Under the pieces are notes generated by a model that had not been told where the DNA came from, did no database searches, and saw only the letters and a program-made list of their open reading frames with translations. This document shows, piece by piece, positions 15,049-26,575 of a stretch of 64,000 nucleotides of DNA. Each line of letters starts with the position of its first letter. The stretch's first letter is position 1. Source of the stretch: Blastocystis sp. Blastoise (Eukaryota > Sar > Bigyra > Opalinata > Blastocystidae); the NCBI GenBank assembly GCA_039096225.1, contig JBBPEB010000015.1, positions 1,513,501 through 1,577,500 on the forward strand, read 5' to 3'. The position numbers and the translations under genes were made by a program.

Positions 15049-18000
15049 ATGAATCATGTTTGTATTCATTGTGAAGCTCTTCATTTTGAAGCAGAAAAAA
15101 CAAACTTTTATATCACAAAAAATTCTACATATAAAAAATACATTAATTTAATTAATGATTCAAGAATACAATTTGAATACTATGAAGGAGATCATGATTA
15201 TATCATTACAAGAAATTCAAATTATACAATGTGTTGTAATAATGGGAAAGTGAAAGTAGAATCACCTATAAATCTTCCAAATGAATTATTAAATCAATTA
15301 ATGAGTCAAACACCAAATAATAAATTATTTAGAAATGAGATAAGAAGATATAATAATGCTTTTGCTTTTGCTTCTATGTCATGTTCTAATGTAGTAACAA
15401 GAATGAATGGTCCAGGACCATATTTTTATAGAGTTCATGGTAATGTATATCATTCTATGAGTGATTTATATCCTTCTGATAATTCTCCTCCTTCTTTTAA
15501 TCAAATATATATTTATGATGAAGAAGAAGCTCTTCATATTCGAAATGGAAATAGTATGTTTTCAGAATTATCTTCTGATTTATTATTAAGTATTGATTCT
15601 ATGATAAGAAATAATAATAAAATATATGAATCTTTTAAAACATTACATGAACAAGTAACAGAATCAAGAAGAATAAATAATACTACTTATTCACAAGTAA
15701 ATTTAAAATTACAATTTAAAATAAGTAATTATGATGATAGAAGAAGATTTAATGCTCCTACTACAACAAATGAAATAGCTATGATTATACCAAAACAAAA
15801 TGATGAAGGTTTACCAAATATTAATCTTTCATGTTATCCAAGAAGAAGAAGAAATGATAATAATGAAAATGAAAATGAAAATAATAATAATAATATATCA
15901 GAACAACAAATAACAAATCTTAGTTATAATAATCCTTTTTGTGATCCTTTAATATATCCATTAATGTTTCCTTATGGATTACCATTATGGAGTTTAGAAT
16001 CTACTTCTAATATTATACGTAATTCTGAATTACATTTAAATCGTCAAAATAATAATAATAATAATAGAAATATTTCTACAAGAACAACAACTAATAATAA
16101 TAATAATGAGAATGAAATAATAGAAGAAGTAGAAAATGAATTAAATAATAGAAATAATTATAGAATAAATAATAATCATACAGAGAATAATGATAGTAAT
16201 GGAGATGATTCAAAATCGATGAGAATTATTCCAATTTTTAGAAATAGATCAGAAAGAGGATTTCCATTAGATATTTTAGGAAATGAATTTTATACTATAC
16301 CTACTATTTCATTAAGAGAATTTTATTCTTATTTATTATATACAAGACATCCTAATCATAAGAATTATTTATTATTATTTGAAAAATTATTATTACAATT
16401 TATGGTTGATGCAGCTACAAAAATAGAATATTCAAGATTATTATTTATAGCAAATAATCAAACAAAATTAAGATCAGAGAAATATTCTGTATTTAGAGAT
16501 ACAGTGAATGAGATGATACGAAATGGATTTAGTGATGAATATATAAGAAGTAGAATGGGAAAAGCAGTTATTATTCCATCAAGTTTTGTAGGTGGTCCTC
16601 GATATATGAAGAATTCTTACTTAGAAACAATGGCTATTGTAAGAGCTTATGGTAAACCAGATTTATTTATAACCATGACTTGCAATCCAAATTGGCCAGA
16701 AATCTTAGAATCATTAGAAGAAGGTCAACAACCTTGGATGAGACCTGATATAGTAGATAGAGTATTTTATATAAAATTGAAAATCTTAACTCATTTGATA
16801 ACAAACTTTAAAGTATTTGGAGAAGTAAAATGTTTATGTTATTCAATAGAATATCAGAAGAGAGGAATGCCTCATGCACATATTTTAATTACTTTAGAGA
16901 ATGAATATAAATTAAGAACTCCTGAAGATATAGATTCCTATATATGTGCAGAAATTCCTGATCCTATAAAGAATCCAAGATTATATGAAATTATTACTTC
17001 AATGAATATGCATGGTCCTCATACAAGAACATCTCAATGTATGAAAGAAATAAATGGTCAACAATATTGTTCAAAGAAATTTCCAAAAGATTATAGAAAT
17101 GAAACTACAATAAATGAAGATGGATATCCAAATTATAGAAGAAGAGATAATGGTAGAATATATGTAATAGGTAGACAATCAAATGTAAATAATACTTTAG
17201 ATAATAGATGGGTAGTTCCATATAATCCATATTTATCATTAAGAATAGGTTGTCATATTAATGTAGAAGTATGTTCTTCAGTAAGAAGTCCTAAATATAT
17301 ATTTAAATATGCTTTTAAAGGACATGATTCTATTAATGCAGAAATAGAAAGAGAAGATACTAATAATAATACTACTAATAATAATCCAAATAATTCAAAT
17401 ATAAATGAAATAGAAATACCAAATGAAATGAAATCTTATTTAAAAGGAAGATATTTATCAGCTCCTGAAGCTATGTGGAGAATATATGGATTTCCAATAA
17501 AGTATTGTAATGTGAGTGTAATTACTTTAGATATTCATGATGAGAATGATAGAACTGTATATTATGTAGAAGGAGATGAAGAAAGAGCTTTAGATAGAAT
17601 AATGAATCAAGATACAATGTTAACAGCATATTTTAAAATGAATGATTTATATATAAATGAAGAATCAAGAGGAACAATGGATGAACCCTCTATTTTAACT
17701 TATATAGAATTTCCTAAATATTATACATATGATTCAAAATTAAAGAAATGGAATCATAGAAGAAGAAATAATAAAGTAATAGGAAGACTTCCTTATATAG
17801 ATCCTACAAATGATAATTTATTTTGTTTAAGAATACTTTTATTACATGTAAGTCGTCCATTAAGTTTTGATGATTTAAAATGTTATGAAGGCCAAATATA
17901 TAATACATATAGAGAATCCTGTATAGCAAGAGGATTATTAGTAGATGATACAGAATATTATGATATTCTTGCAAATGAAGTAATAGATGCTACTCCTTGG

Positions 18001-19821
18001 CAATTAAGACAATTATTTGGTTTACTTTGTTCTTATTATCCTATTACTGATCCATTATCTATTTGGAATACTTATAGGAATGATATGATAGATGATTTCT
18101 TTCATCAATATATAAATGAATATATAAGTATAGATAGACAAGATGCATATGTATTAGATTCAGAAGATAATGAAGTGAATAGAATAATAGAAGAATATTG
18201 TATACCTAGAGCATTAAATCATATAAGAAGTGTCATAGATACAAATAAACATAATGGAGGATATCAAAGTACTAATTTACCACAATTTGATAATAATACT
18301 AATATGATAGATTATGAATCTGAAGGAATTAATTTTGAAGAAGATCATAGAATAGCAGAAAGAAATATAAGTTTATTGAATGAAGGACAAAGAAGAGTAT
18401 ATGAATCAATAATGGAATCAGTGAATAATAATGAACCTCATAGAAATAATATGTTTTTTATAGATGGACCAGGAGGAACTGGAAAAACATTTCTTTATAA
18501 TACAATAATTAAATCAATAAGAAATAATATAGATGATGTGATAGCAGTTGCATGGACAGGTATTGCAGCTACTTTATTATGTGGAGGAAAAACATCTCAT
18601 TCACAATTTGGATTACCTTTTGAATTAAATGAATCTTCTTCTTCTTCTATTTCAAGAGGATCTCCAAGAGCAGAACAAATTAAGAAATGTAAAATAATAA
18701 TATGGGATGAAGCTCCTATGGCTTCTAAATATGCTTTAAAAGTAGTTGATCAATTATTAAGATTCTTATATAATGATGAGATAGATATTCCATTTGCAGG
18801 TAAAACAATAGTATTAGGTGGAGATTTTAGACAATGTTTACCAGTAGTAGCTCATGGAAAAGAAGCTGATATAGTTCCTTTATGTATTAAATATTTAGAT
18901 ATTTGGAATGAATTTAATCAATTTCAATTAACAGAAAATATGAGAGCAAATGCAAATGAAATAGAATTTAAAGAATTCTTATTGAAGATAGGAAATGGTG
19001 AGAGATGTAATAATGAATTAAGATTATTATCAAAAGATAAAGTACATATTCCAAGAGAATGCATTTGTGATGAGAATATAGGTGAAGAGATATTTCATGA
19101 ATTCATTAATGATTCAAATACAGATATATATAGACAGAAATTAGCTTCAAATTGTATATTATGTGCAACAAATGAACAAGCATTTTTAATTAATGAAAGA
19201 ATTCAAAATATGATAAGATCAAGTTCTCATCATTATTATAGTCATGATGAATTAGCAGAAGAAGTAGAAGATATAGATGAAAGAGATGCTTATAGTACAG
19301 AATATTTAAATAGTTTAATTCCTCAAGGATGTCCACCTCATGATTTAGAATTGAAAAGAGGTTCAGTTATTATGTTATTAAGAAATTTAGATATAAAGAG
19401 AGGATTATGTAATGGAACGAGATTAGTAGTATTAGATACAAAACCAAATGTAATAAGAAGTCAATTATTAGTAAGAACTGATAATATGTTAGAAGGACAA
19501 GATATAGTATTGATTCCAAGAATTAAATTTATAGTAGATGATAGTGATTTACCATGTAAGTTAAGTAGAAAACAATTTCCTGTCAGATTAGCTTTTGCTA
19601 TGACTATTAATAAATCACAAGGTCAAACATTTCAAAATGTAGGTATTTATTTAGAAAGACCTGTATTTAGTCATGGTCAATTATATGTTGCTTTAAGTAG
19701 AGTACGTTCTTTTCATGGTATAAAAATGTTTATAAAGAATGATAATATTAATCAAGGTCAATTAATCAGAAATAGTAATGAATGGTATACTAAAAATTGT
19801 GTATTTAATGGAGTATTATAA
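15049..19821 (+). CDS. Helitron RepHel transposase (HUH Rep plus Pif1-like helicase)
   Basis: The exon opens at 14,969 in frame; 15,049 is the first ATG inside it, giving 1,590 residues to the stop. The protein starts with the zinc-finger-like CIHCEALHFEAEK typical of Helitron proteins. The Rep nuclease follows, with the HUH motif as MPHAH (HAH at residues 609-611) and the two-tyrosine motif KYIFKYAFKG (Y750, Y754). A SF1 Pif1/RecD-type helicase completes it, with Walker A GPGGTGKT at 1,140-1,147, Walker B IIIWDEAPM at 1,216-1,224, GGDFRQCLPVV, TENMRA, AMTINKSQGQTF at 1,517-1,528 and LYVALSRVR at 1,545-1,553. By family knowledge it nicks and unwinds DNA for rolling-circle transposition. Asn-rich insertions (residues 330-385, 765-785) lie between domains. 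All key residues are present, so it may be active and could mobilise the non-autonomous units nearby. Confidence 0.95.
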   Translation: MNHVCIHCEALHFEAEKTNFYITKNSTYKKYINLINDSRIQFEYYEGDHDYIITRNSNYTMCCNNGKVKVESPINLPNELLNQLMSQTPNNKLFRNEIRRYNNAFAFASMSCSNVVTRMNGPGPYFYRVHGNVYHSMSDLYPSDNSPPSFNQIYIYDEEEALHIRNGNSMFSELSSDLLLSIDSMIRNNNKIYESFKTLHEQVTESRRINNTTYSQVNLKLQFKISNYDDRRRFNAPTTTNEIAMIIPKQNDEGLPNINLSCYPRRRRNDNNENENENNNNNISEQQITNLSYNNPFCDPLIYPLMFPYGLPLWSLESTSNIIRNSELHLNRQNNNNNNRNISTRTTTNNNNNENEIIEEVENELNNRNNYRINNNHTENNDSNGDDSKSMRIIPIFRNRSERGFPLDILGNEFYTIPTISLREFYSYLLYTRHPNHKNYLLLFEKLLLQFMVDAATKIEYSRLLFIANNQTKLRSEKYSVFRDTVNEMIRNGFSDEYIRSRMGKAVIIPSSFVGGPRYMKNSYLETMAIVRAYGKPDLFITMTCNPNWPEILESLEEGQQPWMRPDIVDRVFYIKLKILTHLITNFKVFGEVKCLCYSIEYQKRGMPHAHILITLENEYKLRTPEDIDSYICAEIPDPIKNPRLYEIITSMNMHGPHTRTSQCMKEINGQQYCSKKFPKDYRNETTINEDGYPNYRRRDNGRIYVIGRQSNVNNTLDNRWVVPYNPYLSLRIGCHINVEVCSSVRSPKYIFKYAFKGHDSINAEIEREDTNNNTTNNNPNNSNINEIEIPNEMKSYLKGRYLSAPEAMWRIYGFPIKYCNVSVITLDIHDENDRTVYYVEGDEERALDRIMNQDTMLTAYFKMNDLYINEESRGTMDEPSILTYIEFPKYYTYDSKLKKWNHRRRNNKVIGRLPYIDPTNDNLFCLRILLLHVSRPLSFDDLKCYEGQIYNTYRESCIARGLLVDDTEYYDILANEVIDATPWQLRQLFGLLCSYYPITDPLSIWNTYRNDMIDDFFHQYINEYISIDRQDAYVLDSEDNEVNRIIEEYCIPRALNHIRSVIDTNKHNGGYQSTNLPQFDNNTNMIDYESEGINFEEDHRIAERNISLLNEGQRRVYESIMESVNNNEPHRNNMFFIDGPGGTGKTFLYNTIIKSIRNNIDDVIAVAWTGIAATLLCGGKTSHSQFGLPFELNESSSSSISRGSPRAEQIKKCKIIIWDEAPMASKYALKVVDQLLRFLYNDEIDIPFAGKTIVLGGDFRQCLPVVAHGKEADIVPLCIKYLDIWNEFNQFQLTENMRANANEIEFKEFLLKIGNGERCNNELRLLSKDKVHIPRECICDENIGEEIFHEFINDSNTDIYRQKLASNCILCATNEQAFLINERIQNMIRSSSHHYYSHDELAEEVEDIDERDAYSTEYLNSLIPQGCPPHDLELKRGSVIMLLRNLDIKRGLCNGTRLVVLDTKPNVIRSQLLVRTDNMLEGQDIVLIPRIKFIVDDSDLPCKLSRKQFPVRLAFAMTINKSQGQTFQNVGIYLERPVFSHGQLYVALSRVRSFHGIKMFIKNDNINQGQLIRNSNEWYTKNCVFNGVL

Positions 19822-20072
19822 TTTATTTTTGTTGTTGTATTTTGTTATATATTTTTTTCGATTTTCTAATTTTTCTTATTTTTCTTATTGTTTATGAATA
19901 CTTTTTGTTAATTTTCAATTTTAAATTGTATATTTGTTTATTTTTATTTGTTAATAATTAATTCTTAAAATTTATATTGTTTAGTTTATAATTCTTTATC
20001 ATTATCAAAAGAAAATAAATAAATAACAAAAAACAAGAAATAATTGACTGAAATAGACTTAATAGATACATA
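19822..20072. other. 3' untranslated and subterminal region of the autonomous Helitron
   Basis: About 250 bp of T-rich then A-rich sequence between the RepHel stop and the terminal hairpin. No gene is seen. It probably contains the polyadenylation signals. Confidence 0.5.
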
Positions 20073-20101
20073 GCATCGGCGAAGCCGATGCCACCCGCTA
20101 G
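20073..20101 (+). other. Autonomous Helitron 3' terminus: 8-bp hairpin plus CTAG
   Basis: GCATCGGC (20,073-20,080) and GCCGATGC (20,084-20,091) form a perfect 8-bp stem with a GAA loop. CACCCG follows, then CTAG at 20,098-20,101 and a T. This matches the Helitron 3' rule, but the hairpin sequence differs completely from that of the non-autonomous units. Confidence 0.92.
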
Positions 20102-20328
20102 TATAATATATAATATATAATATATAATATATAATATATAATATATAATATATAATATATAATATATAATATATAATATATAATATATAATATATAATAG
20201 ATAATAAATACTAATATATAATAGATAATATATAATAATGAAAAAAAGAAAATAAAAGCCAAACTGTTATTATTTTATGCAGCCGCGGTCCGGTGCCGTT
20301 AGGCCCCGGACCTGCGGCGTGACCCTAG
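20102..20328 (+). mobile_element. Truncated non-autonomous Helitron unit 1 (3' end only)
   Basis: It begins inside the TATAATA heptamer tract right after the autonomous Helitron's CTAG. It then shows the usual 3' segment (AAAGCCAAACTGTTATTATT), the GC-rich hairpin and CTAG at 20,325-20,328. The left 2.9 kb expected for a full unit is absent on the far side of the autonomous Helitron. Confidence 0.8.
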
Positions 20329-22762
20329 TAATCATTACTATTATAAAGCAAATAGGCAAAAAAATTCCCATTGGTCAGTTTTTGGAAAATGCATTTGATT
20401 GGCTAATGTATACTATAGTTTGTGGACACAACTCCTCTAAACTTACGGGGAGTTAATGTTTGGTTGAAACACAGTTCAATAGGATATAACCTGTAGTTTT
20501 GCACCGTATATTTGGTTAAGCGATATTATTAATAATTAAAAAGTTATTAATAAAAGAACAGAAAACATGATTTTTGAGTCGTTTTTGATTGGCTCTTTGG
20601 GATGACCCCGATAAAAATTGTTGACCAGACAATTGAAAAATAAACATGGGGTAAACTTGATTTTTTCTCAATCCCACAATATACGTTATCCGTGTTTATT
20701 CTTTATATTTATCTATTTTTTAATACTTTTTCATATTGAACACGTGAGGCCTTAACGGTCAAATTTAGATTGTCAATTTGACATCATATTCTGATTCAGG
20801 AGGTCAGAAAACCTAGGTGTACCAATTTTCAGCTCCTGAGAACGATTTTTGAGTGATCGATATTTTCTTCGATCTTCTTATAATCGACTAATATTACAGT
20901 ATTGTAATTAATAGGTCCTCAAACCACTATAGTCAAAGCAGAGTCTTAAAATAATGAGTTTAAAAGTGACAATTTTGAAAAATGTGAATTAAGTGGTCTT
21001 AGAGTGAGAGATTCAATATAATAACTTTTGTTTAGTATACTTTAGATATTACTCTATTCTATGTTAAAAGGAGAGTCAAAATTATGATGGTCAAAGTGTA
21101 TGACCAAATGACAAAATGTGTCTTAAAAAGTAAAAGGGTGTCTATATGTGTTTCAAATGTTAAGTCAAGTCAATTCTATGAATAATAGCTTTAAATAAAT
21201 AGTTTAAGGTTGTCAAATTTAAAAGAATGTGTAAAACATAGTCTTAAACTGTGAATAAAAAATTTAGAGATATTAATTAGTATACAGTTGTAGTAGCTCT
21301 ACAACATATCAAAAGTATAAAGAAAATAATTTTTAGAGAGTGGATGTGTGAAGGGTTGTGAGAGTTATTAAAAATTTATTTTTACGTCAGTTTGAGCAAA
21401 ATCGTGAATTTCGTGCACTGTAGAAAAATTGAGTCAAAAGGTCAACTCTAAGGGTCTTAAATTTAAAAAATGTAAAAATGAGTGACTTAGAGGACGAGAT
21501 TCAATATTTGAGTGTTTAGTCATTAAACTAGAGTGTATGAGCTATATTATGTTAAAAGGAGGGACAAAAATATGTTGATCAAAGTGTATGACCAAATGGT
21601 AAAGTGTCTTTAAAAAGTCTAAAGTGATGACTAATATGTTTATAGAGTCTTATAAAGTCTACTATGAAAATATTAGCTTTTAAAAATATGTTTAAGCCTT
21701 TCAATTAGTAAAAATATGTTCAAAGAGACTCATAAAATGAGAGTTTTAAGAAACGAGATATTGTTCAGTATACACTAAGAGACACTCTACAACATATCAA
21801 AAATCTAGCAAAAACTATTTTTAGAGAGTGGATGTGTGAAGGGTTGTGAGAGTTATTGAAAAAATATTTTTACTTCAGTTTGTGTAAAATCGTGTTTTTG
21901 GAACACTGTAGAAAAATTAACTTCAGAAATCAACTCTAAGGGTCTTAATTTTGAAAAATGTGAAAATGACTGACTTAGAGGACGAGATTCAAAATTCCCC
22001 CTCACTTTCATATAACTAGAGCACACACTCTATATTATGTCAAAAGAAGGGACGAAAATATTTTGGTCAAAGTAAATGAGCAAATGCAAAAGGTTTATAA
22101 AATGTCTTAAAGTGATGACCAATGTGTAGCTAACGTTATACTGAGTATAGTGTGTAAATATTAGCTTATAAAAATGATTTTAAGTGTGTAAACTTTTCAT
22201 AATGTGTCAAGAAGGGTCTTTAAGAAAGAGATTCAAAACATTTGCTTTTATTTAATAAATTGTATAATAAACTCTATACTATATCAAAAGACTGAAGGAA
22301 ATTATTCTGATACAGTGGATCTTGAATGTGTAAAGTCTCTTTAAAAGTTACATTTTTGAGTTATTTATGATTAAAATCATTAGTTGAAATTAATATAAAA
22401 ATATTAACTTTTTAAGTAATGTTTTAGTTGTCAAAGTGACAATGAATGTTGACTTTGTTATACTTAAAACTTCAAAATTCTTTTAAAAAGTATTGAAATG
22501 AGTTAAAATTATTATATTATGCTTATTTAAATGAATTTTATGACTTAAAAATACTCAAGAGTACTTCACATTGTGACTCATTTCTAAAGTTGTTGACTTT
22601 AAAAACTCAAAAAATGCTTAAGAAAGTTGTTTAATTATTAATAAATACAAAATATATTTTAAAAATAATAAATAATATGTATAGTGATTCAAAATAGTTT
22701 TTTAATTTTCTTTCAAGTATTGTTTTTAGTTTTTTTGATATCATTTAAAGAATTTATTTAAT

Positions 22763-22830
22763 TCTTATATCAGGAATTGAACCTGATTACAATCAATAAA
22801 TGATTGTAACTCTCCATATAGAGTATAAGA
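22763..22830 (-). ncRNA. 68-nt tRNA-like cloverleaf (type A)
   Basis: All four stems pair perfectly on the minus strand: acceptor TCTTATA/TATAAGA, D-like CTCT/AGAG, anticodon-like CAATC/GATTG with loop ATTTATT, and T-like TCAGG/CCTGA with loop TTCAATT. The tRNA 8-9 linker is absent and the variable loop is 3 nt. The B-box is perfect; the A-box-like stretch is TACTCTATATGG. Confidence 0.6.
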
Positions 22831-22844
22831 AGTGTTATTAAAGT

Positions 22845-23395
22845 AATATATAATATATAATATATAATATATAATATAAAATATAAAATATAAAATATAT
22901 AATATATAATATATAATATATAATATATAATATATAATATATAATATATAATATATAATATATAATATATAATATATAATATATAATATATAATATATAA
23001 TATATAATATATAATATATAATATATAATATATAATATATAATATATAATATATAATATATAATATATAATATATAATATATAATATATAATATATAATA
23101 TATAATATATAATATATAATATATAATATATAATATAATATATAATATATAATATATAATATAATATATAATATATAATATATAATATATAATATATAAT
23201 ATATAATATATAATATATAATATATAATATATAATATATAATATATAATATATAATATATAATATATAATATATAATATATAATATATAATATATAATAT
23301 ATAATATATAATATATAATATATAATATATAATATATAATATATAATATATAATATATAATAGATAATAAATACTAATATATAATAGATAATATA
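22845..23395. repeat. Heptamer (TATAATA)n tract of unit 2
   Basis: About 550 bp of near-perfect TATAATA heptamers with a few AAAATAT interruptions at the left and TAGATAATAAATAC at the right. Confidence 0.9.
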
Positions 23396-25925
23396 TAATA
23401 ATGAAAAAAAGAAAATAAAAGCCAAACTGTTATTATTTTATGCAGCCGCGGTCCGGTGCCGTTAGGCCCCGGACCTGCGGCGTGACCCTAGTAATCATTA
23501 CTATTATAAAGCAAATAGGCAAAAAAATTCCCATTGGTCAGTTTTTGGAAAATGCATTTGATTGGCTAATGTATACTATAGTTTGTGGACACAACTCCTC
23601 TAAACTTACGGGGAGTTAATGTTTGGTTGAAACACAGTTCAATAGGATATAACCTGTAGTTTTGCACCGTATATTTGGTTAAGCGATATTATTAATAATT
23701 AAAAAGTTATTAATAAAAGAACAGAAAACATGATTTTTGAGTCGTTTTTGATTGGCTCTTTGGGATGACCCCGATAAAAATTGTTGACCAGACAATTGAA
23801 AAATAAACATGGGGTAAACTTGATTTTTTCTCAATCCCACAATATACGTTATCCGTGTTTATTCTTTATATTTATCTATTTTTTAATACTTTTTCATATT
23901 GAACACGTGAGGCCTTAACGGTCAAATTTAGATTGTCAATTTGACATCATATTCTGATTCAGGAGGTCAGAAAACCTAGGTGTACCAATTTTCAGCTCCT
24001 GAGAACGATTTTTGAGTGATCGATATTTTCTTCGATCTTCTTATAATCGACTAATATTACAGTATTGTAATTAATAGGTCCTCAAACCACTATAGTCAAA
24101 GCAGAGTCTTAAAATAATGAGTTTAAAAGTGACAATTTTGAAAAATGTGAATTAAGTGGTCTTAGAGTGAGAGATTCAATATAATAACTTTTGTTTAGTA
24201 TACTTTAGATATTACTCTATTCTATGTTAAAAGGAGAGTCAAAATTATGATGGTCAAAGTGTATGACCAAATGACAAAATGTGTCTTAAAAAGTAAAAGG
24301 GTGTCTATATGTGTTTCAAATGTTAAGTCAAGTCAATTCTATGAATAATAGCTTTAAATAAATAGTTTAAGGTTGTCAAATTTAAAAGAATGTGTAAAAC
24401 ATAGTCTTAAACTGTGAATAAAAAATTTAGAGATATTAATTAGTGTACAGTTGTAGTAGCTCTACAACATATCAAAAGTATAAAGAAAATAATTTTTAGA
24501 GAGTGGATGTGTGAAGGGTTGTGAGAGTTATTAAAAATTTATTTTTACGTCAGTTTGAGCAAAATCGTGAATTTCGTGCACTGTAGAAAAATTGAGTCAA
24601 AAGGTCAACTCTAAGGGTCTTAAATTTAAAAAATGTAAAAATGAGTGACTTAGAGGACGAGATTCAATATTTGAGTGTTTAGTCATTAAACTAGAGTGTA
24701 TGAGCTATATTATGTTAAAAGGAGGGACAAAAATATGTTGATCAAAGTGTATGACCAAATGGTAAAGTGTCTTTAAAAAGTCTAAAGTGATGACTAATAT
24801 GTTTATAGAGTCTTATAAAGTCTACTATGAAAATATTAGCTTTTAAAAATATGTTTAAGCCTTTCAATTAGTAAAAATATGTTCAAAGAGACTCATAAAA
24901 TGAGAGTTTTAAGAAACGAGATATTGTTCAGTATACACTAAGAGACACTCTACAACATATCAAAAATCTAGCAAAAACTATTTTTAGAGAGTGGATGTGT
25001 GAAGGGTTGTGAGAGTTATTGAAAAAATATTTTTACTTCAGTTTGTGTAAAATCGTGTTTTTGGAACACTGTAGAAAAATTAACTTCAGAAATCAACTCT
25101 AAGGGTCTTAATTTTGAAAAATGTGAAAATGACTGACTTAGAGGACGAGATTCAAAATTCCCCCTCACTTTCATATAACTAGAGCACACACTCTATATTA
25201 TGTCAAAAGAAGGGACGAAAATATTTTGGTCGAAGTAAATGAGCAAATGCAAAAGGTTTATAAAATGTCTTAAAGTGATGACCAATGTGTAGCTAACGTT
25301 ATACTGAGTATAGTGTGTAAATATTAGCTTATAAAAATGATTTTAAGTGTGTAAACTTTTCATAATGTGTCAAGAAGGGTCTTTAAGAAAGAGATTCAAA
25401 ACATTTGCTTTTATTTAATAAATTGTATAATAAACTCTATACTATATCAAAAGACTGAAGGAAATTATTCTGATACAGTGGATCTTGAATGTGTAAAGTC
25501 TCTTTAAAAGTTACATTTTTGAGTTATTTATGATTAAAATCATTAGTTGAAATTAATATAAAAATATTAACTTTTTAAGTAATGTTTTAGTTGTCAAAGT
25601 GACAATGAATGTTGACTTTGTTATACTTAAAACTTCAAAATTCTTTTAAAAAGTATTGAAATGAGTTAAAATTATTATATTATGCTTATTTAAATGAATT
25701 TTATGACTTAAAAATACTCAAGAGTACTTCACATTGTGACTCATTTCTAAAGTTGTTGACTTTAAAAACTCAAAAAATGCTTAAGAAAGTTGTTTAATTA
25801 TTAATAAATACAAAATATATTTTAAAAATAATAAATAATATGTATAGTGATTCAAAATAGTTTTTTAATTTTCTTTCAAGTATTGTTTTTAGTTTTTTTG
25901 ATATCATTTAAAGAATTTATTTAAT

Positions 25926-25993
25926 TCTTATATCAGGAATTGAACCTGATTACAATCAATAAATGATTGTAACTCTCCATATAGAGTATAAGA
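25926..25993 (-). ncRNA. 68-nt tRNA-like cloverleaf (type A)
   Basis: Identical in layout and sequence to the copy at 22,763, with all stems intact and a perfect B-box. It lies just before the heptamer tract of unit 3. Confidence 0.6.
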
Positions 25994-26007
25994 AGTGTTA
26001 TTAAAGT

Positions 26008-26575
26008 AATATATAATATATAATATATAATATATAATATAAAATATAAAATATAAAATATATAATATATAATATATAATATATAATATATAATATATAA
26101 TATATAATATATAATATATAATATATAATATATAATATATAATATATAATATATAATATATAATATATAATATATAATATATAATATATAATATATAATA
26201 TATAATATATAATATATAATATATAATATATAATATATAATATATAATATATAATATATAATATATAATATATAATATATAATATATAATATATAATATA
26301 TAATATATAATATATAATATATAATATATAATATATAATATATAATATATAATATATAATATATAATATATAATATATAATATATAATATATAATATATA
26401 ATATATAATATATAATATATAATATATAATATATAATATATAATATATAATATATAATATATAATATATAATATATAATATATAATATATAATATATAAT
26501 ATATAATATATAATATATAATATATAATATATAATATATAATAGATAATAAATACTAATATATAATAGATAATAT
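26008..26575. repeat. Heptamer (TATAATA)n tract of unit 3
   Basis: The longest heptamer tract of the window, almost uninterrupted. The minus-strand open frame at 26,001-26,606 is its translation artefact. Confidence 0.9.

Larger units (their letters stand above)
20332..23491 (+). mobile_element. Non-autonomous Helitron unit 2 of a tandem array, 3,160 bp
   Basis: It starts A|TCATTACTATTATAAAGC and ends with the GC-rich hairpin plus CTAG, and is separated from unit 1 by TAA (20,329-20,331). It holds the same blocks, tRNA-like sequence and heptamer tract as the element at 3,227 but belongs to a different subfamily. It is nearly identical to units 3 and 4; one recognisable difference is AGTATACAGTTG where they have AGTGTACAGTTG. 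There is no credible gene: the long minus-strand frame at 22,838-23,425 is the heptamer repeat. Confidence 0.85.

Noticed and set aside
22838-23425. Long minus-strand open frames reading YILYIIY over the heptamer tracts (also 26,001-26,606, 29,182-29,577, 5,666-6,106, 38,366-38,806)
   Set aside because: A 7-nt repeat without stops is open by construction. The translation is a pure repeat with no domain or splice context.
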